A DNA stretch of 32,731 nucleotides, taken from the NCBI GenBank assembly GCA_013287475.1, contig JABDDT010000034.1, positions 1-32,731 on the forward strand. Reading direction: 5' to 3'. The translations under genes and the position numbers were made by a program. The stretch is from Bacteroidota bacterium. Its GTDB lineage: Bacteria > Bacteroidota > Bacteroidia > Chitinophagales > Chitinophagaceae. Shown piece by piece: positions 1 through 9,752 of this stretch; position 1 is the stretch's first letter; each line of letters opens with the position of its first letter. The notes beneath the pieces were generated by a model. It did not search any database, was not told where the DNA came from, and saw only the letters and a list, made by a program, of their open reading frames with translations.

Positions 1-2972
1 CCAGAACAATCTCTGGAAAAATCACAGATGCTACAGATGGTTCAGGGCTGCCAGGTATATCGATCCTTGTGAAAGGCACTAAAACAGGGGCTACGACAGC
101 AAGTGATGGTAGTTTTAGAATTAACGTTCCAAATTCAGCCAATACATTGGTTATTTCATCAGTAGGATATCTTACTCAGGAGGTATCTGTTGGAAGCGGA
201 TCTTTAAATATTTCACTTGTTAAGTCCTCCGGAACTTCATTGAATGACGTGGTTGTTATCGGATATGGTACTGTTAGACAAAAAGACCTTACAGGATCTG
301 TTGCTACTGTTACATCAAAAGATTTCCAGCAGGGAGCAGCCATAACTTCACCTGATGAACTGATAGCAGGTAAAGTTGCGGGTGTTTCTGTAACATCTAA
401 TGGCGGTCAGCCTGGTGCTGCAGCTACCGTTCGTATCCGGGGAATTTCTTCCCTAAATGGAAACAATGACCCGCTATATGTTATAGACGGAGTACCGATG
501 CAGTCACTTATGAAACCGGATCCAAATAATCCTCTTGGAACTTCTACCATTCCCGGTGTTTCCGATCCATTGTCCTTAATTAATCCTAACGATATTGAAA
601 GCATGACGGTACTTAAGGATGCCTCTGCTGCTGCGATTTATGGTTCAAGGGCATCCAGTGGAGTAATCCTCATAACAACTAAAAAAGGCAAAAACGGAGC
701 ACCGAAATTTAATTTTAATACCCAGTTAGGAGGTTCTGTTATAGCGAAAGAAGAATCTGTTCTTTCCACTTCTCAGCTAACGGATTATGTTAAAACAAAT
801 GGCTTGCCTTCTTATGTTGCTTTGTTAGGTGGTACAAGTACAAACTGGCAGAACCAAATTTATCAAACCGGAATTATTTCCAATACCAATTTGAGTATGA
901 CGGGGGCCCTTAATAATATGAAAGGAGTCCTGAATAGTTTGCCTTATTCTGTTTCTGTTGGTTACCTGAACCAGTCTGGCATTCTAAAAACAGATAATCT
1001 CCAACGTACAACTGCATCCGTCCGCTTAAATCCCAGTTTATTTGACAATCATCTGAAAATAGACATCAATGCAAACGGGTCGCATGAAAACACAAGATTT
1101 GCAAACCAGGGTGCTATTGGTGCTGCTGCAGCTTTTGACCCAACGCAATCTATATATAATAAGGGAAGCGTATTTGGAGGATACTTTGAATGGACACTGA
1201 ACGATACTACGCCAAATCCAAATGCAACCAGAAATCCGGTTGCACTTTTAAACCAATACAACAGTACAAGTATTGCCAACAGATTATTTGGAAATATTCA
1301 ATTGGATTATTCGGTTCATTTCCTTCCCGAACTTCATGTAAATCTTAATCTGGGCCTGGATGAATCCAAGGGAGTAGGAAACGTGCACATTCCGGGCGAC
1401 GCGGCGCAGGCATGGGGTACAACTACCAACCACGGAAATAATTACCAATATAAGGGAACGAATAATAATACTGTTTTGGAATTCAAACTCAATTACCTGA
1501 AGGACATTCCTGATATAAATAGTAATATCAATGTGGTGGCGGGATATGGATATTATAACAATCTTGGCACTACATATAACTACGCTTCTTTTGATTCAAA
1601 AGGAGATACAATTCCCGGAACTGCACCTCTCTATCCGACTAGTATAGCCGAAAATACCATGCTTTCATATTTTGGGCGTTTAATATATACTTACAACAAT
1701 AAATATATCCTGACGGCTTCACTTCGTACCGACGGTTCTTCCCGTTTCCCATCGAATAACCGATATGGAGTTTTCCCCGCCATTGCGTTGGCCTGGAAAA
1801 TCAATGAAGAAAGTTTTCTGAAAAACTCATCGACGGTTTCAAGTTTGAAGTTACGAGCCAGTTATGGGGTAACAGGTAACCAGGATTTTATTGGTAATTA
1901 TGGATATATCCCCAGTTATTCCCTGAGCAATAACGGGAGCAAATACCAATTTGATAGTACTTTTTATTATATGTATACTCCTGCGCCCTATGATGCTAAC
2001 CTGAAATGGGAACAGACTGCTTCTACAAATATTGGTATTGATTATGGATTTTTAAATAACCGGATTACTGGTAGTGTTGAGTATTATTATAAAAATACTA
2101 CAAACATGATCAACAGTATCTTTATTCCGAATGGCACTAATTTCACTAATAAGTATACTGCTAATATTGGAAACATGGTGAGCAAGGGAGCAGAATTTAC
2201 GATCAATGCCGTGGCAATACAGTCTAAAACCATTATCTGGAACCTGTCCTTTAATATTGCCTACGAGGATATAAAAATTACTAAACTTACTAATAACTCA
2301 AACGATCCTACCTTCTATGGAGATGCCGCAGGCGGAATATCAGGTGGAACGGGTAATACCATTCAGATGCATACAGTAGGTTACTCTCCCTACGCCTTTT
2401 TTGTTCTTAAACAAATTTATGATCAGAAATCCGGAATGCCAACAGAGGGACTTTATGTTGACCAGAACAGGGATGGGATAATTTCATCACCCCCTTCTTC
2501 TCCTGATGCATATCACTATAAATCTCCTTTTGCGCCGGTTATCATGGGTTTCAGTACCTCGGTCAGTTATTTGAAATGGACACTTAGTACAGTATTACGT
2601 GCCAATATCGGCAACTATGTGTACAATAACGTAGCCGCAAATCTGGCTGTCCAAAGGTCCATTCTAAATCCAAATAATTTTATTTCAAATACGCTGACTA
2701 CTTACAGCAATACCAATTTTATCAATAACCAGTATTTCTCGGATTATTATGTCGAGAATGCATCTTTTCTTAAGATGGACAATCTCAGTCTGAACTATAA
2801 TCTGGGAAATATTATGAACAATAAGGTAAAATTAAATATCAGTGCGAGCTGTCAGAATGTATTTGTTATTACAAAATATTCTGGTATAGATCCTGAAATA
2901 TATCTTGGAATAGATAATAATATTTATCCCAAACCCCGGACATATACACTAGGTGTAAACCTTGGTTTTTAA
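1..2972 (+). CDS. SusC-like TonB-dependent outer-membrane transporter (5' end outside window)
   Basis: Imports glycan oligosaccharides across the outer membrane using TonB energy, with a SusD lid encoded next. The reading frame is already open at base 3, so the gene starts upstream of the window; the GTG at 69 is internal. In order: a carboxypeptidase-regulatory-like beta domain (about bases 3-230, ending around SSVGYLTQEV), the linker DVVVIGYGT from 246, a plug domain (about 270-690, with VRIRGISSLNG, PLYVIDGVP and LKDASAAAIYGSRASSGVI) and a beta-barrel to the end with the typical terminal aromatic residue (NLGF). Whether an STN signalling domain precedes it cannot be seen. The susD gene follows after 27 bases, so the two are surely co-transcribed. 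The susD/susE/susF/amylase neighbours point to alpha-glucan as substrate; that specificity is inferred from context. Confidence 0.96.
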   Translation, partial: RTISGKITDATDGSGLPGISILVKGTKTGATTASDGSFRINVPNSANTLVISSVGYLTQEVSVGSGSLNISLVKSSGTSLNDVVVIGYGTVRQKDLTGSVATVTSKDFQQGAAITSPDELIAGKVAGVSVTSNGGQPGAAATVRIRGISSLNGNNDPLYVIDGVPMQSLMKPDPNNPLGTSTIPGVSDPLSLINPNDIESMTVLKDASAAAIYGSRASSGVILITTKKGKNGAPKFNFNTQLGGSVIAKEESVLSTSQLTDYVKTNGLPSYVALLGGTSTNWQNQIYQTGIISNTNLSMTGALNNMKGVLNSLPYSVSVGYLNQSGILKTDNLQRTTASVRLNPSLFDNHLKIDINANGSHENTRFANQGAIGAAAAFDPTQSIYNKGSVFGGYFEWTLNDTTPNPNATRNPVALLNQYNSTSIANRLFGNIQLDYSVHFLPELHVNLNLGLDESKGVGNVHIPGDAAQAWGTTTNHGNNYQYKGTNNNTVLEFKLNYLKDIPDINSNINVVAGYGYYNNLGTTYNYASFDSKGDTIPGTAPLYPTSIAENTMLSYFGRLIYTYNNKYILTASLRTDGSSRFPSNNRYGVFPAIALAWKINEESFLKNSSTVSSLKLRASYGVTGNQDFIGNYGYIPSYSLSNNGSKYQFDSTFYYMYTPAPYDANLKWEQTASTNIGIDYGFLNNRITGSVEYYYKNTTNMINSIFIPNGTNFTNKYTANIGNMVSKGAEFTINAVAIQSKTIIWNLSFNIAYEDIKITKLTNNSNDPTFYGDAAGGISGGTGNTIQMHTVGYSPYAFFVLKQIYDQKSGMPTEGLYVDQNRDGIISSPPSSPDAYHYKSPFAPVIMGFSTSVSYLKWTLSTVLRANIGNYVYNNVAANLAVQRSILNPNNFISNTLTTYSNTNFINNQYFSDYYVENASFLKMDNLSLNYNLGNIMNNKVKLNISASCQNVFVITKYSGIDPEIYLGIDNNIYPKPRTYTLGVNLGF

Positions 2973-2999
2973 TTTTTAATTTTATACAAATTATCAGAT

Positions 3000-4589
3000 A
3001 TGAAAAAGAATCTGTTTAATATAGGAATTCTGGTATTGATGGCAATAACATTCCTGGTGGGATGTTCAAAGGACTTGAACCGATATCCTTCCAATACTGC
3101 TACAGCTGCTACTGTATATAGTACTGCAGCAGGATATAAGCAATCCCTTGCTAAAGTATATGGTTCTTTTGCTCTGACGAGCAGCACGGGTCCGGGAAAT
3201 TCCGACCTGGGAGGAATAGATGCAGGTACTTCTGATTTCGTTCGATTGCTATGGGATGCGCAGGAATTAAGTACAGACGAAGCCGTATGTGCGTGGAACG
3301 ATCCTGGAGTTCCGGATTTTCACAATATGAATTGGAATTCAGGCAATGTAATTCTAAACGGTTTATATAGCCGTTCTATCTACCAGATTACAGTAGCTAA
3401 TTCATTTATTGCGAATGCCAGCGATGCAGCCATTGCAAAATTCTCAGGAAGCGATGCGACAAACATAAAATATTATCGTGCTGAAGCCCGCTTTTTGCGC
3501 GCTTATCAGTATTCCGTGTTGATGGATTTGTTTGCTAATCCCCCTTTCACTACAGAAAAAAGTCCGATAGGTACCGCATTTCTTCCACCTCAAATTTCCA
3601 GGGCAGATCTTTTTTCTTATGTGGAATCTGAATTGAAAAGTCTGGATAGCGCCAATGCAATGGTTCCTGCTATGCAGAATGAATATGCAAGGGCTGACCA
3701 GGCCTGCGTTTGGGCTTTACTCGCCAGGATTTATCTGAATGCGGAAGTTTATACGGGTACAGCCAGGTACACAGATGCCATTACATATGCCAATAAGGTA
3801 ATAGCTGCTGGTTATGCATTATTACCCAAATACCAGAATCTCTTTCTTGCAGATAACAATCTGAACAACACTGAGCAATTACTTTCTATAGCTTATGATG
3901 GACAAAATACCCAGAATTATGGTGGTACAACATTTATAATCAATGCGGCCATTGGTGGTAAAATGGCGCCAGCAAATTATGGTGTTCCAGGTGGCGGATG
4001 GGGAGGAAACAGGGTAACTTCAAATATCCCCAATCTTTTTCCTGATCTGACAGGTACCCTCGATCATCGTTCCCTGTTTTTCACTAACGGTCAAAATGAA
4101 TCAATCAGTCAAATTGCCAATTTTAATGACGGGCTCGCGGTAACGAAGTTTCAGAACGTGACTTCAACTGGCGCAACTCCTCCCAATGCCAGCGTTTTCG
4201 CCTCAACTGATTTTCCACTTTTTCGTCTTGGCGAAATATACCTGATCTATGCAGAAGCCGTCTTAAGAGGAGGTACAGGAGGAACCAATGCGCAGGCGAT
4301 TACTTATTTTAATATGCTGAGACAAAGAGCTTATGGTAATGCAAGTGGCAATGTAGCTTCTTTGACTTTACAGGATATCCTGAATGAAAGGGGCAGGGAA
4401 TTATACTGGGAATGTTTCAGACGCACAGACCTGGTACGTTATGGTTTATTTACATCCGGAAGTTATTTGTGGCCATGGAAGGGCGGCGTAGCTTCTGGAA
4501 CTGGTGCGGCTGATAATTTTAATATTTTCCCTATTCCATCAGTTGACCTAAACGCAAATCCCAACCTTGTTCAAAACAAAGGTTACTAA
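3000..4589 (+). CDS. SusD-like starch-binding outer-membrane lipoprotein
   Basis: Surface lipoprotein that binds glycan and caps the SusC transporter encoded just upstream. The 529 residues fit the RagB/SusD family length. It starts with a lipoprotein signal (hydrophobic stretch to FLVGC, lipid-bearing Cys22), followed by the helical TPR-like core with the family hallmark around YRAEARFLRAYQYSVLMDLF and a C-terminal SusD half with LGEIYLIYAEAVLRGG and NERGRELYWECFRRTDLVRYG. It ends with the usual FPIPSVDLNANPNLVQN(K)GY. Start ATG 3000 is chosen because it gives a standard signal peptide and sits 27 bases after susC. Glycan specificity is not readable from the sequence; alpha-glucan is inferred from the amylase downstream. 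Confidence 0.96.
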   Translation: MKKNLFNIGILVLMAITFLVGCSKDLNRYPSNTATAATVYSTAAGYKQSLAKVYGSFALTSSTGPGNSDLGGIDAGTSDFVRLLWDAQELSTDEAVCAWNDPGVPDFHNMNWNSGNVILNGLYSRSIYQITVANSFIANASDAAIAKFSGSDATNIKYYRAEARFLRAYQYSVLMDLFANPPFTTEKSPIGTAFLPPQISRADLFSYVESELKSLDSANAMVPAMQNEYARADQACVWALLARIYLNAEVYTGTARYTDAITYANKVIAAGYALLPKYQNLFLADNNLNNTEQLLSIAYDGQNTQNYGGTTFIINAAIGGKMAPANYGVPGGGWGGNRVTSNIPNLFPDLTGTLDHRSLFFTNGQNESISQIANFNDGLAVTKFQNVTSTGATPPNASVFASTDFPLFRLGEIYLIYAEAVLRGGTGGTNAQAITYFNMLRQRAYGNASGNVASLTLQDILNERGRELYWECFRRTDLVRYGLFTSGSYLWPWKGGVASGTGAADNFNIFPIPSVDLNANPNLVQNKGY

Positions 4590-4616
4590 ATTCAAAAGAT
4601 CTTATAAAGCGATTGT

Positions 4617-5486
4617 ATGAAAAGATATTTAAATAAAATAATGCTGACAGCCGCCTCTGGCTTGCTTTTATTCAGCGCCTGCAAAAAGGATGAGGCAAAA
4701 GTTTATTATGAGGGTGGTACATCTCCTGTTCTGACCTCCACCTCCGCACCAGGCGATACAATCCCGCTGCCTGTTACAGACACAACGGCATTTGCAGTGA
4801 CATTCAAATGGACAAATCCCAACTATCAGTTCAGTAACGGGATCAGTTCTATGAACGTAACCTATTACCTACAGGTAGATACAGTAGGTGCAAATTTTAC
4901 CAGTCCGCATATGCAGACAGTTGCGATTAATTCTGACCTTAGTAAGACGTTCAGTGTTTCTGCATTTAATGCCCTGCTTGGAAACGGGCTTCAACTAAGC
5001 TTTGGCCAGCCACATAATATACAGGTTAGGGTGCAATCGTTTTTACAACCATTCACATCTTCCACAGCGGTTGCTGCACCACTAACATCCGCTTCACTTA
5101 ATTATGTTGTGATACCATATGCACCACCACCAAAAGTTGCGCCTCCTAAATCAGGCACACTCTTTATTGTAGGAAGTGCTATAGCAGTAAGTGGATGGAG
5201 TAATCCCATTTCACCTGCGTCACAGGTTCCCATTCAACAGTTTACCAAGGTTAGTCCGACGGAATATAAAATTACTGTACCTATCGTTGGTGGCGGCGAA
5301 TACAAATTAATTGGAGTAAACGGATCCTGGACAGATCAATGGAGTGTCGCTACCAATGATGATCCGTCAGCTATCAACGGCGGCCCATTTGTATATAACG
5401 GTAACAATTGCCTGGCTCCTGCGGCAAGCGGTACATATGTCATTGATGTAAATTTTCAAACAGGTATGTTTACAGTAACGCCATAG
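4617..5486 (+). CDS. SusE-like outer-membrane glycan-binding lipoprotein
   Basis: A 289-residue lipoprotein of the SusE/SusF type, which holds starch-like polymers at the cell surface. Visible parts: a signal peptide ending LLLFSAC (Cys22 is the lipidated residue), an N-terminal Ig-like SusE domain (about 35-170, with FAVTFKWTNPNYQF and a VQSFLQ strand), a proline-rich hinge (PYAPPPKVAPPKSG) and one C-terminal starch-binding-type beta domain (about 178-289) starting TLFIVGSA and containing GWSNP and YKLIGVNGSWTDQW. The conserved Trp and aromatic residues of that domain are the likely sugar-stacking side chains. It follows susD after 27 bases and precedes the paralogous lipoprotein after 13, so one operon. 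Its C-terminal domain is clearly related to the two repeats of the next gene. Confidence 0.9.
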   Translation: MKRYLNKIMLTAASGLLLFSACKKDEAKVYYEGGTSPVLTSTSAPGDTIPLPVTDTTAFAVTFKWTNPNYQFSNGISSMNVTYYLQVDTVGANFTSPHMQTVAINSDLSKTFSVSAFNALLGNGLQLSFGQPHNIQVRVQSFLQPFTSSTAVAAPLTSASLNYVVIPYAPPPKVAPPKSGTLFIVGSAIAVSGWSNPISPASQVPIQQFTKVSPTEYKITVPIVGGGEYKLIGVNGSWTDQWSVATNDDPSAINGGPFVYNGNNCLAPAASGTYVIDVNFQTGMFTVTP

Positions 5487-5499
5487 TAACTAACATTCA

Positions 5500-6660
5500 A
5501 TGATGATTAAAAAAAATTATATGAAATATAATAAATCAAAATTCTTAATTGTTGCTTTATCGTTGCTGCTGGCAATTATAGCGTGTACAAAACAATCCAA
5601 TACTTACTATCCGAACGGAAATGCGCCGGCACTGAAGGGTTCGTCTACTACCATTGCTCCGGCACCATCTGATTCGCTGAAACAGGTGCTTACATTATCG
5701 TGGACAGACCCCATGTATTCAACAGCAAAATCCACTGAAAAATATACGATCCAGTTTGATTCTTCAGGAAGGAATTTTGCCAAGGCCGTGAACGTTGTTG
5801 TGAGCGGCGTATTAACAGATACATTCACAGCAAAGCAGATTAATACAATTGCACTTTCATTCGGCTTTTCTTACAATGTGGCGTATAACATGGATGTGCG
5901 GGTGGTATCGTCTTATGCAAATAACAATGAACAATTAAATTCCAATACGCTTACCATCAGTGTAACGCCTTATGTCATTCCACCTAAAGTTCCCCCTCCG
6001 ATAACAAAACAATTATTCCTTGTGGGATCTGCCACACCCGGCGGATGGGCCAATCCAGTGCCCATACCAACCCAACAATTTGAAGAAATCGATTCGGTAG
6101 ATTATGGTGGTGTATTTAATATAATCGGCGGACAGCAATACCTGATACTTCCTAAAAATGGTGACTGGACAAATAAATATGCCGTTGCAGACAATACAGT
6201 TCCGGGTTTAAATACAGGAGGAGGTTTCGGATATAATCTTTCCCAAAATTTCCCAGGCCCTGATAGTTCTGGTTTATATAAGATCCTTGTGAATTTCCAG
6301 GCTGGAACATTTTCTGTAACACCATTTACGCAGGTTTTGCCGGACAGTCTCTTCCTGGTAGGTAGTGCAACAGCCGGCGGCTGGAACAATCCGGTTCCTG
6401 AACCTTCACAGGTGTTCACAAGACTCAACTCTTCACAATTTTCCATTTCATTACATTTACTTGGAGGAAATCAATACCTGATGCTTCCTAAGAATGGTGA
6501 CTGGTCAAATAAGTTCGCAGTTGCAAATGGAAATGTGCCAGCGTCCGGAGGTCCTTTCGGTTATAACCTGAGTACCAATTTTAATGGTCCAGCAACTGAT
6601 GGAAACTATACGATCATAGCTGATTTTTTAAATTATCAATATACATTGACATCACCATAA
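5500..6660 (+). CDS. SusE/SusF-like lipoprotein with two tandem glycan-binding domains
   Basis: Surface lipoprotein, paralogue of the preceding gene, with one extra binding module (386 residues). A signal peptide ends at LLLAIIAC, then comes a SusE-type Ig domain (about 40-160, LTLSWTDPMYS) and a hinge PPKVPPPITK. Two copies of the same beta domain follow, at about 167-278 and 282-386. Both copies carry LFLVGSAT..GGW.NPVP near their start and LPKNGDW.NK.AVA in the middle, and the similarity is still visible at DNA level around 6147-6180 and 6489-6520. A second ATG at 5521 gives a shorter and more usual signal peptide (22 residues to the Cys) and may be the true start. Role in alpha-glucan capture is inferred from family and neighbours. 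Confidence 0.9.
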   Translation: MMIKKNYMKYNKSKFLIVALSLLLAIIACTKQSNTYYPNGNAPALKGSSTTIAPAPSDSLKQVLTLSWTDPMYSTAKSTEKYTIQFDSSGRNFAKAVNVVVSGVLTDTFTAKQINTIALSFGFSYNVAYNMDVRVVSSYANNNEQLNSNTLTISVTPYVIPPKVPPPITKQLFLVGSATPGGWANPVPIPTQQFEEIDSVDYGGVFNIIGGQQYLILPKNGDWTNKYAVADNTVPGLNTGGGFGYNLSQNFPGPDSSGLYKILVNFQAGTFSVTPFTQVLPDSLFLVGSATAGGWNNPVPEPSQVFTRLNSSQFSISLHLLGGNQYLMLPKNGDWSNKFAVANGNVPASGGPFGYNLSTNFNGPATDGNYTIIADFLNYQYTLTSP

Positions 6661-6693
6661 TCATGACGGAGCTGATGTAGTATAAATTTTAAT

Positions 6694-6731
6694 AACGAAG
6701 GAGGCGAATTAAAAACGCCTCTTTTCGTTTT
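6694..6731 (+). terminator. Rho-independent terminator after the susCDEF-like operon
   Basis: A hairpin with perfect stem GAGGCG (6701-6706) / CGCCTC (6716-6721) around a 9-base A-rich loop. The stem extends outward through AACGAAG / TTTTCGTT with one G-U pair and one bulged T, giving about 13 paired positions, and a short T run follows. It lies 33 bases after the stop of the lipoprotein gene and about 60 before the amylase start. It therefore probably ends or attenuates the upstream transcript and gives the amylase its own or a reduced transcription level. Confidence 0.75.
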
Positions 6732-6792
6732 ACTTATCTTCGTTTTATAATGCTATGCGAATAGTCCGAACCTTTTTATTTTATTACATCTG

Positions 6793-9705
6793 ATGAAGAA
6801 ATTATACATCATTGCGGGTTTTTTGTTCTTTGTTTTTTCCCTTCATGCACAGGAGATAACGGCAACTCCTGCGTTCCCGCTGGATACAAATTCAGTTTCA
6901 ATTGTGGTAGATTGTTCATTTGGAAACCAGGGTCTTTTAAATTATGCTAATACAAACGATGTATATGTTCATGTTGGAGTCATTACCAATCTAAGTACAA
7001 GCAATTCAGATTGGCGTTATGTACCTTTTACCTGGGGAACAACCAATCCTGCTGCACAGGCGACGTCCCTGGGAAATAATAAATATGTATATACCATAAA
7101 TAATATCAGAAGTTTTTTTACAGTTCCTGCTTCAGAACAAATACTAAAAGTTGCCATCCTTTTTCGCAATGGCAGTGGATCATTTGTTCAGCGTAACAGC
7201 GATGCCAGCGATATGTATCAATCTGTTTATTCGCAGAGTGGTTTATTTGTACAATTCAACCAGCCTCCGTTTCAACCCACATATAGTCCGATACCTGTAC
7301 CCATCACAAAAAATGTCGGAGATTCACTGGCAATAAAATTTATTTCCAGTCATAACGCCGCTCTCCATTTATATTTTAATGGTTCCCAGGTAAATTCAAT
7401 CCTTTCGGGAGATTCGCTGACAGTCAAAGTACCCATCACCATAACAGGCAATCAATGGGTAAAAGGAACTGCGTTTGATGGTATTAATAATACGACTGAT
7501 TCATTTAATTTTTATGTTGGGGAAGCTTCCAATATTCTTCCTTTACCTGCAGGAGCCGGTGAAGGGATCAATTATCAGCCCGGCGACACCTCTGTCATAT
7601 TGGTTTTATTTGCTCCCTATAAAAATAAAGTAGTAGTTATAGGTGATTTCAATAACTGGACACAGGGTACAGCTTATCAGATGAATAAAACGCCGGACAG
7701 CAATTACTACTGGCTTCAGATAAACGGACTGACATCAGGTACTGAATTTGCCTATCAGTATGTTATTGATGACACCCTTGTATTAGCAGATTACAACACC
7801 GAAAAAGTACTGGATAAAAATGTAGATCCCGGAATTCCTTCTTCTACCTATCCCAATCTGAAAACTTTTCCATCACAGGCAAGCGGCACTCTTGCCAGTA
7901 TTATTCAAACCGGGCAGACTGCATATAATTGGCAGGTCACCAATTTTAAAAGACCTGCGAAAGAAAGTCTGATGATCTATGAACTCTGGCTGGCTGATTT
8001 TACCAATGCAGGAAACTGGCAGGGTCTCATGGATACTTTGTCTTACCTGAAGCGTTTGGGAATAAATGCAATTGAGATCGAACCCTTTAATAATTTTGAA
8101 GGTTCTGTTAGCTGGGGCTACAATCCCAATTTTTATTTTGCACCGGATAAAGTTTACGGTACTGCAACTGCCGTAAAACAATTTGTGGATGCCTGCCATC
8201 AGCAGGGTATTGCAGTGATCATGGACATGGTAATGAACCATTCTTTCGGCAGTTCACCGATGGTACAGATGTATTGGAACAATGCGCAGGGCGTTCCTGC
8301 CGCAAACAATCCGTGGTTTAATCAATATCCCACTCATGCATTTAATGTGGGTTTCCAGTTCAATCATGAAAGCCAGGCCACGAAAACATTTACACAAAGA
8401 GTGCTCAACTATTGGCTGACCAACTATCATATTGACGGATATCGCTGGGATCTTGCCAAAGGTTTTACACAAACCAACACTTGTGATGCATTCGGTAATA
8501 ATTGCAATGTAACAGCCTGGGGAAATTACGATGCAGGACGTGTAGCTACCTGGAAAAATATTTACAACCAGATGCAGACTTCTTCACCCGGTAGCTACTG
8601 TATTCTTGAAATGTTTGCAGACAATAATGAACAATCCGTGGAAGCCAATTACGGCATGATGCTGTGGGGAGCAAATCTTAGTCCCAATTATAACCAGGCT
8701 ACCATGGGCTATAATACGGTTTCACCGGGAGGCGCTACCTGGGATCTTACAGGAAGCATTTATACTTCTCTGGGTGGATGGAATAATCCGGGACTTGTAG
8801 TTTATCAGGAAAGCCACGACGAAGAACGCCTGATGTATAATAATGAGAATTATGGCAACATCAGTGGCTCTTACAATGTTAAGGATACGACCACAGGATT
8901 GTTACGTAATGCTGCAGCTACAGCATTCTGGGCACTCGCACCCGGACCGAAGATGCTCACGGAATTTGGTGAATTGGGATTCGATTATTCTATCAACTTG
9001 TGTACCAATGGTACAGTAGATCCTTCAGGTAGTTGCAGACTTACACCCAAGCCTATTCGCTGGGATTATCTGCAGAATAACTCCAGGAAAAATTTGCATG
9101 ATGTATATGCTTCGATGATGCAGCTTCGTACGACTTACCCTGAACTTGATACTGCCAATACTGTCTATTCGCTCAATGGGGCTTTTAAATATCTGCTTTT
9201 ATCCGGTTCTTCTGTAGCTGCAGTTGTCATAGGAAACTTTGACGTAAATGCAGGAACAGGTACAGTTCCGTTTCCTGCAAAAGGCACCTGGTATAATTAT
9301 TTTGGAACTGACTCCATACAGGTAACGGGCAATCAGAATTTTACCCTGAATGCAGGTGAATACAGGGTTTACCTCAATACAAAATTGAAAGACACCACCA
9401 CACATGATACGACAGTTGTTCCAGTGACTGCGTTGGCTGTCAGAGTATATCAAAATCCCGTAATAAATGGAAGTTCTGTAATAGAATATGATCTGCCTGA
9501 AGCGGGAACCTGTAGTCTGACAATTTTCAGCATTGTAGGACAAACGATGGGAACAGTTAACCTGGGCCAGCAGGATAAAGGGAAACATATTATTTCTCCA
9601 GATCAGATACCTGTAAGTTTTAGTTCATTCTCAAGCGGTGTTTATATAATCAAAATGGTGAGCAGTCAGGGTAATGCGGTTTCCAGATTTATGGTTGCAC
9701 ATTAA
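6793..9705 (+). CDS. Secreted GH13 alpha-amylase-type glycoside hydrolase with T9SS sorting domain
   Basis: Large 970-residue endo-acting alpha-glucan hydrolase, exported by Sec and then T9SS. Layout: signal peptide (1-19, ending LHAQ), an N-terminal beta domain (20-150), an Ig-like segment (165-250), a CBM48-like module (about 260-350, VVVIGDFNNW), the GH13 barrel from about 390, a C-terminal beta domain, and a type A sorting domain (885-970, from VYQNPVINGSS to GVYIIKMVS and FMVAH). All GH13 signatures are present: region I D478-MVMN-H483; region II GYRWD with nucleophile D553; region III ILEMF with acid/base E606; region IV ESHD with H675 and D676. SWGYNPNFYFAPDKVYGT also matches the family. 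It follows the susCDEF-like genes after a terminator hairpin. SusG of the classical Sus system is instead a lipoprotein. Exact product specificity cannot be read here. Confidence 0.95.
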   Translation: MKKLYIIAGFLFFVFSLHAQEITATPAFPLDTNSVSIVVDCSFGNQGLLNYANTNDVYVHVGVITNLSTSNSDWRYVPFTWGTTNPAAQATSLGNNKYVYTINNIRSFFTVPASEQILKVAILFRNGSGSFVQRNSDASDMYQSVYSQSGLFVQFNQPPFQPTYSPIPVPITKNVGDSLAIKFISSHNAALHLYFNGSQVNSILSGDSLTVKVPITITGNQWVKGTAFDGINNTTDSFNFYVGEASNILPLPAGAGEGINYQPGDTSVILVLFAPYKNKVVVIGDFNNWTQGTAYQMNKTPDSNYYWLQINGLTSGTEFAYQYVIDDTLVLADYNTEKVLDKNVDPGIPSSTYPNLKTFPSQASGTLASIIQTGQTAYNWQVTNFKRPAKESLMIYELWLADFTNAGNWQGLMDTLSYLKRLGINAIEIEPFNNFEGSVSWGYNPNFYFAPDKVYGTATAVKQFVDACHQQGIAVIMDMVMNHSFGSSPMVQMYWNNAQGVPAANNPWFNQYPTHAFNVGFQFNHESQATKTFTQRVLNYWLTNYHIDGYRWDLAKGFTQTNTCDAFGNNCNVTAWGNYDAGRVATWKNIYNQMQTSSPGSYCILEMFADNNEQSVEANYGMMLWGANLSPNYNQATMGYNTVSPGGATWDLTGSIYTSLGGWNNPGLVVYQESHDEERLMYNNENYGNISGSYNVKDTTTGLLRNAAATAFWALAPGPKMLTEFGELGFDYSINLCTNGTVDPSGSCRLTPKPIRWDYLQNNSRKNLHDVYASMMQLRTTYPELDTANTVYSLNGAFKYLLLSGSSVAAVVIGNFDVNAGTGTVPFPAKGTWYNYFGTDSIQVTGNQNFTLNAGEYRVYLNTKLKDTTTHDTTVVPVTALAVRVYQNPVINGSSVIEYDLPEAGTCSLTIFSIVGQTMGTVNLGQQDKGKHIISPDQIPVSFSSFSSGVYIIKMVSSQGNAVSRFMVAH

Positions 9706-9752
9706 ATAATTTTTAATAATTAACCTGCATACATGGATGAGGTATAATGAAT

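Noticed and set aside
69-2972. GTG 69 as the real start of the first SusC-like gene.
   Set aside because: The frame is open from base 3 and the preceding residues (TISGKITDATDGSGLPGISI) are the start of the carboxypeptidase-regulatory-like domain, so the gene extends beyond the window.
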